Of a DNA stretch of 64,000 nucleotides, positions 62,815 through 64,000 are shown one piece after another. The DNA is from Cyanobacteria bacterium REEB459 (GTDB lineage: Bacteria; Cyanobacteriota; Cyanobacteriia; Phormidesmidales; Phormidesmidaceae). The notes under the pieces were generated by a model, which did not search any database, was not told where the DNA came from, and saw only the letters and a program-made list of their open reading frames with translations. The position numbers were made by a program, and so were the translations under genes. Positions within the stretch are counted from its first letter, which is position 1. Every line of letters starts with the position of its first letter. The stretch lies in assembly GCA_018970085.1 (NCBI GenBank), contig JAGWXD010000014.1:1-64000 (forward strand). The letters run 5' to 3'.

Positions 62815-63597
62815 ATGACCTCTCCCCAAATCCTGGCCCTCGACTTTGACGGTGTTCTCTGCGATGGCCTGCTGGAATACTTTGAAACCGCCTGGCGAGC
62901 CTACTGTCAGGTGTTTGAGGAAACCCTCCCCAACCCGCCAGCGGGGCTGGCCGATCGCTTCTATCCCCTCCGCCCTGTGGTTGAATCGGGGTGGGAAATG
63001 CCCCTGGTCCTGCGGGCCTTGCTGGGGGGCATCGCCGATGAAGCCATTCTGACCCACTGGTCAGGGATGGTGCCCGCCCTGCTGGCGGAGACCGGACTCC
63101 AACCAGGGCAACTGGGAGAGGCGGTGGATAGGGTTCGGGATAGGTGGATTCAAGCAGACCTGACCGGCTGGCTGGGGTTACACCGATTCTATCCAGGGGT
63201 CATCGATCGCCTCCACCAGGCCACAGCGGCAGGGGTGACCCCGGTGATTATTTCCACCAAAGAAGGTCGGTTTATTCAACAACTGCTGCATCGCCAGGGA
63301 ATCACCCTAGGGCCTGAACAGATTCTCGGCAAGGAGGTGCAGCGCCCTAAGTACGAAACCCTGCGTCAGCTTAGCCAAGCTGGGTCCGCCCCCATCTGGT
63401 TTGTGGAAGACCGCCTCCAGGCCTTGCAGGGGGTACGGCGACAAGCGGATTTAGGGGATATTCAGTTATTTTTGGCGGAGTGGGGCTACAACACCCCGGG
63501 CGATCGCAGCCTGGCCCGCCAAACCCCCACCTTCCATAGCCTATCGCTGGATCAATTTGCCGGTCCCTTTAGGGGCTGGCTGACCACCGTTCCCTAA
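62815..63597 (+). CDS. HAD-superfamily hydrolase
   Basis: The 260-residue protein is a HAD phosphatase-like enzyme. Motif one is LDFDGVLCDG with the nucleophile Asp (near residue 11) and general acid Asp. Motif two is VIISTKEG (Thr/Ser), and motif three with the Lys is in LGKEVQRPKYETL. Motif four is WFVEDRLQALQGV. The cap region between motifs one and two is about 120 residues long. The substrate is unknown. It is followed by the CpcT/CpeT gene after 8 bp, so co-transcription is likely. Confidence 0.9.
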   Translation: MTSPQILALDFDGVLCDGLLEYFETAWRAYCQVFEETLPNPPAGLADRFYPLRPVVESGWEMPLVLRALLGGIADEAILTHWSGMVPALLAETGLQPGQLGEAVDRVRDRWIQADLTGWLGLHRFYPGVIDRLHQATAAGVTPVIISTKEGRFIQQLLHRQGITLGPEQILGKEVQRPKYETLRQLSQAGSAPIWFVEDRLQALQGVRRQADLGDIQLFLAEWGYNTPGDRSLARQTPTFHSLSLDQFAGPFRGWLTTVP

Positions 63598-63605
63598 CCG
63601 ACACC

Positions 63606-64000
63606 ATGGTTTTCCCTGCCGATGCGCTCCCCCAGCTAGCCCATTACCTGGCCGGAGAATTTGACAATCGTCAACAGTCCCTCACCGATCCAATCTGGTA
63701 CCTGCACCTGCGGTTGTGGCTACGGCCCCTACCCCGATCGCTGTTTGACCAGGGCTACAGCTTCTTTATGGAACAAATCAGTGTGGCGGCGGCTACCCCC
63801 CCCTACCGTCAGCGAGTCCTGCACCTGGGTCTGAAGGATGGCGGTCTGTGGGGCCAGTACTACGGTTTGCAGGACCCGCTGGCCTGGCGTGGTGAAGCTA
63901 GCCAACCCCAACGCCTGGCCGCACTCACCCCCCAGGATCTGGTGCCCTTACCGACCTGCGCCCTGGCGATTCAGGCCGATCTAGACACCGGCTGGTATAG
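63606..64000 (+). CDS. cpcT: CpcT/CpeT-type phycobilin lyase, partial (cut by window end)
   Basis: This gene begins at the ATG at 63606, 8 bp after the HAD gene stop, and runs off the window after 131 codons without a stop. The family is recognised from LAHYLAGEFDNRQQSL near the N-terminus, then YSFFMEQISVAAATPPYRQRVLHL, and GLWGQYYGLQDP. CpcT attaches phycocyanobilin to the second cysteine of the phycocyanin beta subunit; CpeT does a related job for phycoerythrin. The substrate cannot be settled from the N-terminal part. Confidence 0.88.
   Translation, partial: MVFPADALPQLAHYLAGEFDNRQQSLTDPIWYLHLRLWLRPLPRSLFDQGYSFFMEQISVAAATPPYRQRVLHLGLKDGGLWGQYYGLQDPLAWRGEASQPQRLAALTPQDLVPLPTCALAIQADLDTGWY

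Noticed and set aside
1-64000. Many GCGATCGC octamers considered as operators or mobile-element ends
   Set aside because: They are spread through coding and non-coding parts alike and match the well-known HIP1 over-representation in cyanobacteria.
1-64000. Search for CRISPR arrays, insertion sequences, integrase genes and attachment-site repeats
   Set aside because: No regularly spaced repeats, transposase or integrase motifs, or long flanking direct repeats were seen.

Overview
This window comes from a cyanobacterial chromosome. The lineage markers are NdhM of the photosynthetic NDH-1 complex, an NdhF/NdhD/Chp CO2-uptake module, the myxol-glycoside genes cruF and cruG, cyanophycinase, a CpcT/CpeT-type phycobilin lyase cut by the right edge, and many copies of the palindrome GCGATCGC (HIP1). 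Base composition is moderately GC-rich and fairly even. I see no insertion sequence, prophage, CRISPR array, rRNA or convincing tRNA, so this looks like core chromosome. The genus cannot be fixed from this; a Leptolyngbya-like filament is one possibility.

Layout. 1-9.2 kb (+): a Nudix hydrolase, a CSP41-like epimerase-fold protein, a four-gene efflux operon of the YbhG-F-S-R type (adaptor, double ATPase, two permeases) and a secreted FAD oxidoreductase. 9.2-15.5 kb (-): an ABC ATPase with no partner beside it, two unknown proteins, and a pair made of a CHAT-protease/FHA protein and a PP2C phosphatase with a zinc-ribbon head. 15.5-24.4 kb (-): ndhM, a rhodanese-fold protein without its cysteine, pyrophosphatase, an exported beta-carbonic anhydrase, a mutarotase-like protein, RNase D, endonuclease III, a site-2 protease, a radical SAM protein and a DUF362 protein. 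24.6-30 kb: the CO2-uptake genes, with a Nudix gene in opposite orientation between chp and ndhD. 30.4-35 kb: polyprenyl synthase, a PfkB kinase and a CYTH protein (+) facing cruF/cruG (-). 35.5-38 kb (+): an acetyltransferase, ruvX and a DUF3727 protein. 38-42.4 kb: the sulfate importer, split into divergent units. 42.6-53.9 kb: pentapeptide-repeat protein, purB, a large acidic membrane protein, a UPF0182 protein, peroxiredoxin Q, DASH cryptochrome and two small hydrolases. 53.9-64 kb: an LpxB-like glycosyltransferase, chromate transporter, FHA-cyclase, a secreted unknown with a possible frameshift, an acetyltransferase, trmD, cphB, a kinase-WD40 protein, a HAD hydrolase and partial cpcT.

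How the genes fit together. Two themes recur. One is inorganic carbon and photosynthesis: the NDH-1 CO2-uptake module, ndhM, exported carbonic anhydrase, myxol glycoside and bilin attachment. The other is Ser/Thr phosphosignalling: a PP2C whose N-terminal half looks like a decayed kinase, a CHAT protease carrying a phosphothreonine-reading FHA domain encoded 21 bp downstream of it, an FHA-adenylate cyclase, and a kinase with a similar zinc-ribbon head. The PP2C/CHAT-FHA pair is the best candidate here for a poorly described system: a protease whose activity or target choice could be set by phosphorylation. This is inferred from domain content and gene adjacency.
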